The notes under the pieces were generated by a model. It was not told the origin of the DNA, did not search any database, and saw only the letters and a program-made list of their open reading frames with translations. A stretch of DNA of 20,000 nucleotides, from the NCBI GenBank assembly GCA_015478945.1, contig JABUQX010087050.1, positions 1-20,000 on the forward strand, given 5' to 3'. The DNA is from Trachelipus rathkii (Eukaryota > Arthropoda > Malacostraca > Isopoda > Trachelipodidae). Positions 18,606 to 20,000 of the stretch are shown here, in pieces; position 1 is the stretch's first letter, and the number at the start of each line of letters is the position of its first letter. Made by a program: the position numbers and the translations under genes.

Positions 18606-19560
18606 GCAGGTTTTCAGTTAATGTTCTTTAAAACTTCTTAAAATATATAAATGCATTGTTTTTATCCTCTAATGGAAAGGTTGATGTATTGAAATTGTAT
18701 TTAGGGAACATTGACAAGGTTTTACAGGCATCGGTTTATTTATTAAAATCAGGAATAAGAATGGCAAAGAATATGAAAAAAATTTGTTATCCTTTACTAT
18801 GATCTGAGAGGAAGATTTCAAGGTTTAAAGAGAGCAAGAATAATATTTAAAATGTTTGATGCAAAATAAAGTAGATAAAAATGAATTTTGAAGCTTAAAT
18901 AATTTTAACGTTAAGTATTAGCAAATTAAGTTGAGTGAGGATAATGAGATTATAAAGCAGATTTTTGCCGAGATTAGAAGTAAATAATATCAGAAATAAA
19001 AAACAAAATATATGAATTAAAGGAAAATAAAAAGAAACTACAGGTATTGTTTTCGAAGTGAAATCTGAGAAGAAAATAGAGGTTATAAAAATTTTGTGAG
19101 ATTAGTCTAGCTAAGAACAAATTTAAATCTAAAAGATTTTTTTGTCACTTCATAAATAAGGAAGAGTTAAAACAAAATTTCTGGCACTGATTTATTGTAA
19201 TAAAAAAGAATTTTGTCAAAACTTCAGTCTAGAAAAAAAAAATCGGAAAATATTCAGATTATTGAAGTGCGCTGAGTTTTTTTTTTTATAAAAAACGAAA
19301 AAACAAACAAACAAAAAAAACACCAGGAAAAATTAGAAAAATAAGTTAGAACAAAAACGTGACACTATATTTTGAATAAAACAATAAAATTAAAGATCAA
19401 AATAATAAAGTTCAGTTAAATAATTCTGCTTATTACCTTAAAGATTAGTAATAATTTAAAATGTACTGAAAGAATATATTAAAATAATGATAACATAAAT
19501 TTAAGAAACAAAATGGAAGGAAGAACTGATCGAATTGAATGAATTCTTTATTTTCTTTTT
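18606..19560. other. A/G-rich non-coding DNA
   Basis: The plus strand is strongly purine-rich, with many GAAAAA, AAAGAA and AAATAAA words. This matches 17,690-17,924 on the other side of the LINE insertion, so the LINE appears to have landed inside one continuous A/G-rich region. All frames are closed by frequent TAA/TAG/TGA. Short peptide-like stretches such as NKEELKQNFW appear but are interrupted immediately. Confidence 0.45.
19097..19260. repeat. degenerate direct repeat, copy 2
   Basis: This is the partner of 17,707-17,860, in the same orientation and about 1.4 kb downstream. Shared words keep their order and approximate spacing. The pair brackets the LINE insertion but lies well outside its target-site duplication. 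Confidence 0.35.
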
Positions 19561-19612
19561 TATCGTTAAACATCTTTTTTTTATTATTATTTATTTTTAG
19601 AGATCTTGCAAC

Positions 19613-20000
<388 letters not shown>

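Overview
The window looks like nuclear, intergenic DNA of an animal. It is very AT-rich, is loaded with (AT)n, (AAT)n and (GA)n microsatellites, has no intact gene of recognisable function, and carries decayed non-LTR retrotransposons of animal type. A decapod crustacean or another invertebrate with a microsatellite-rich genome is my best guess. That guess rests on repeat style and on the sequence of the RNase H-like relic, not on a diagnostic gene. I see no bacterial operon, CRISPR array, rRNA or convincing tRNA.

Layout. 1-2410 is AT-rich non-coding DNA with a (GA)n tract (636-684) and one unexplained 114-codon frame on the minus strand (854-1198). 2410-4740 is a desert of ATT/AT low-complexity sequence, interrupted at 3070-3420 by a GC-richer islet with small perfect hairpins and by a (TAG)n tract. 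4741-9240 is AT-rich unique DNA with only short open frames. 9304-9449 is a compact GC-rich hairpin segment between perfect 10-bp direct repeats, followed by an A-rich tract. 9840-14222 is a sharply bounded, GC-richer, purine-rich block of about 4.4 kb. I read it as a badly decayed LINE on the plus strand, because reverse transcriptase motifs occur in order at 12,794-13,220 in shifting frames. 14,655-14,955 is a CpG-rich islet full of GGATTCGG/GAATTCG motifs. 14,972-15,058 and 16,854-17,672 are long AT tracts. 17,938-18,592 is a second, truncated LINE on the minus strand. It preserves the end of an RNase H-like domain and a CX2CX9HX4C motif, and it sits between perfect 13-bp direct repeats that look like its target-site duplication. 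19,613-20,000 is a long (AAT)n array that runs off the window.

Nothing here works together as a pathway. The supportable story is repeated insertion and decay of retroelements in a microsatellite-rich background. The best-supported items are the minus-strand LINE tail with its target-site duplication, the frame-broken reverse transcriptase, and the small 146-bp segment with flanking repeats. I did not find a convincing undescribed functional system.
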